From Puniceicoccales bacterium (GTDB taxonomy: Bacteria; Verrucomicrobiota; Verrucomicrobiia; Opitutales; JAIRKQ01): a stretch of DNA of 15,977 bases. The stretch is from the NCBI GenBank assembly GCA_031266155.1, contig JAISBO010000030.1, forward strand, positions 1 through 15,977. Reading direction: 5' to 3'. The translations under genes were made by a program, and so were the position numbers. The notes below the pieces were generated by a model, which saw only the letters and a program-made list of their open reading frames with translations, ran no database searches and was not told the DNA's origin. Each line of letters opens with the position of its first letter. The stretch's first letter is position 1. Shown one piece after another: positions 15,467-15,977 of the stretch.

Positions 15467-15977
15467 TATAGTTTAACAGAATTAAGCCTTTTGCTACCTT
15501 GCTTTTTATTGCTCAAAGGCTTTCTTAGTTTTTCAATAACATTTGCTTCTGGCCCAGATACCTTTGCAGTTGTTGTTTGGTTTTCTAGGGATGGTGCCTT
15601 TTTATCTGAGCTCCTTCGATGATACCTTTTTGCATGTTTTTTAAAGTTGTTACTCGGAGATTTAGTACTTGATTGTTTAACGGCATAGGTGCTCGCCGCG
15701 GATTCCTTGGCCGGCAATACTTCTTTCCCCGACGTTGCGTCCGCGGCACACTCTGAATCTGTTTTTCCCGTTTTGCATTTACATTTACCTTTGCATTTGC
15801 ATTCACTTAAATTGCTATCCTCAGAAGGTATTTGGCTGTAATCAATGAATGGATCTCCCAGTGTTCCTTTTGGGAATTGTATACCCGGCAAAAATTTTCC
15901 AGTCCTGTCATAGTGTTCAATTTCTGGTTGCAATTCCGATCCATCGAGCATCCGCTTGGCAAACGCTTCTTCATTTG
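15466..15977 (-). CDS. Hypothetical protein with Cys/Lys motif, partial at the right edge
   Basis: The frame is open from the stop at 15466 to the right end of the window without a stop, so the true start probably lies outside; the first internal ATG is at 15951. I do not recognise the protein. Counting from that ATG, a hydrophilic N-terminal part (with FLPGIQFPKGTLGDP near 20-34) leads to the unusual motif ECKCKGKCKCK (50-60: C51, C53, C57, C59), with another cysteine at C68. After that comes a long, low-complexity, Lys/Ser/Thr/Ala-rich and strongly basic tail with no membrane segment, likely disordered. It precedes the small exported protein by 12 bases and so belongs to the same operon as the GspE/PilB ATPase. 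A role in secretion or pilus assembly is suggested only by position. The Cys cluster could bind metal or form disulfides. Confidence 0.7.
   Translation of the reverse strand, partial: NEEAFAKRMLDGSELQPEIEHYDRTGKFLPGIQFPKGTLGDPFIDYSQIPSEDSNLSECKCKGKCKCKTGKTDSECAADATSGKEVLPAKESAASTYAVKQSSTKSPSNNFKKHAKRYHRRSSDKKAPSLENQTTTAKVSGPEANVIEKLRKPLSNKKQGSKRLNSVKL
15773..15804 (-). repeat. Short tandem AAATGC/AAATGT-type coding repeat
   Basis: The stretch coding for the Cys-Lys motif is a degenerate hexamer array (units like TGCAAA and TGTAAA). It gives alternating Cys and Lys codons and may have grown by slippage. It lies wholly inside the partial hypothetical gene. Confidence 0.4.

Overview
The window reads as a chromosomal segment of a Gram-negative bacterium: it has an arabinose-5-phosphate isomerase of the Kdo/LPS pathway, a three-part envelope efflux pump with an outer-membrane factor, and a type II secretion/type IV pilus ATPase. 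Base composition is moderately AT-rich and even. The mix of a diadenylate cyclase fused to a PTS EIIA domain and a sigma-54 activator that lacks its DNA-binding domain would suit the PVC superphylum (Verrucomicrobiota or relatives). That placement is inference only; there is no rRNA or other phylogenetic marker here. No mobile element, CRISPR array, tRNA or rRNA is visible, and no gap between genes exceeds about 215 bases.

Layout. (1) Positions 213-7230, minus strand, form one tight operon transcribed leftward: outer-membrane efflux lipoprotein, lipoprotein membrane-fusion adaptor, MdtB/MdtC/AcrB-like RND transporter, and an NtrC-type response regulator whose start overlaps the transporter stop. 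(2) Divergent from it, 7296-8264 plus strand, is kdsD (SIS plus two CBS domains). (3) Convergent with kdsD, 8281-11760 minus strand, is a two-gene unit: a PiT phosphate transporter followed 3 bases later by priA. (4) Divergent from the phosphate transporter, 11960-13288 plus strand, is a 442-residue protein with a PTS EIIA type-2 domain, a middle alpha/beta region and a C-terminal diadenylate cyclase (DAC) domain. (5) From 13375 to the right edge, minus strand, is a secretion/pilus operon: a Cys/Lys-motif protein of unknown function that runs off the window, a small exported protein with a possible GspC/PilP-like domain, and a GspE/PilB ATPase.

How the genes may work together. The first operon encodes a complete tripartite efflux system plus a two-component regulator without its kinase. 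The EIIA-DAC protein could connect PTS phosphorylation state to c-di-AMP synthesis; it shares its upstream region with a phosphate transporter, so a link between carbon, phosphate and c-di-AMP is conceivable but untested. The most notable observations are the EIIA-DAC fusion and the NtrC-family regulator that ends right after its AAA+ domain.
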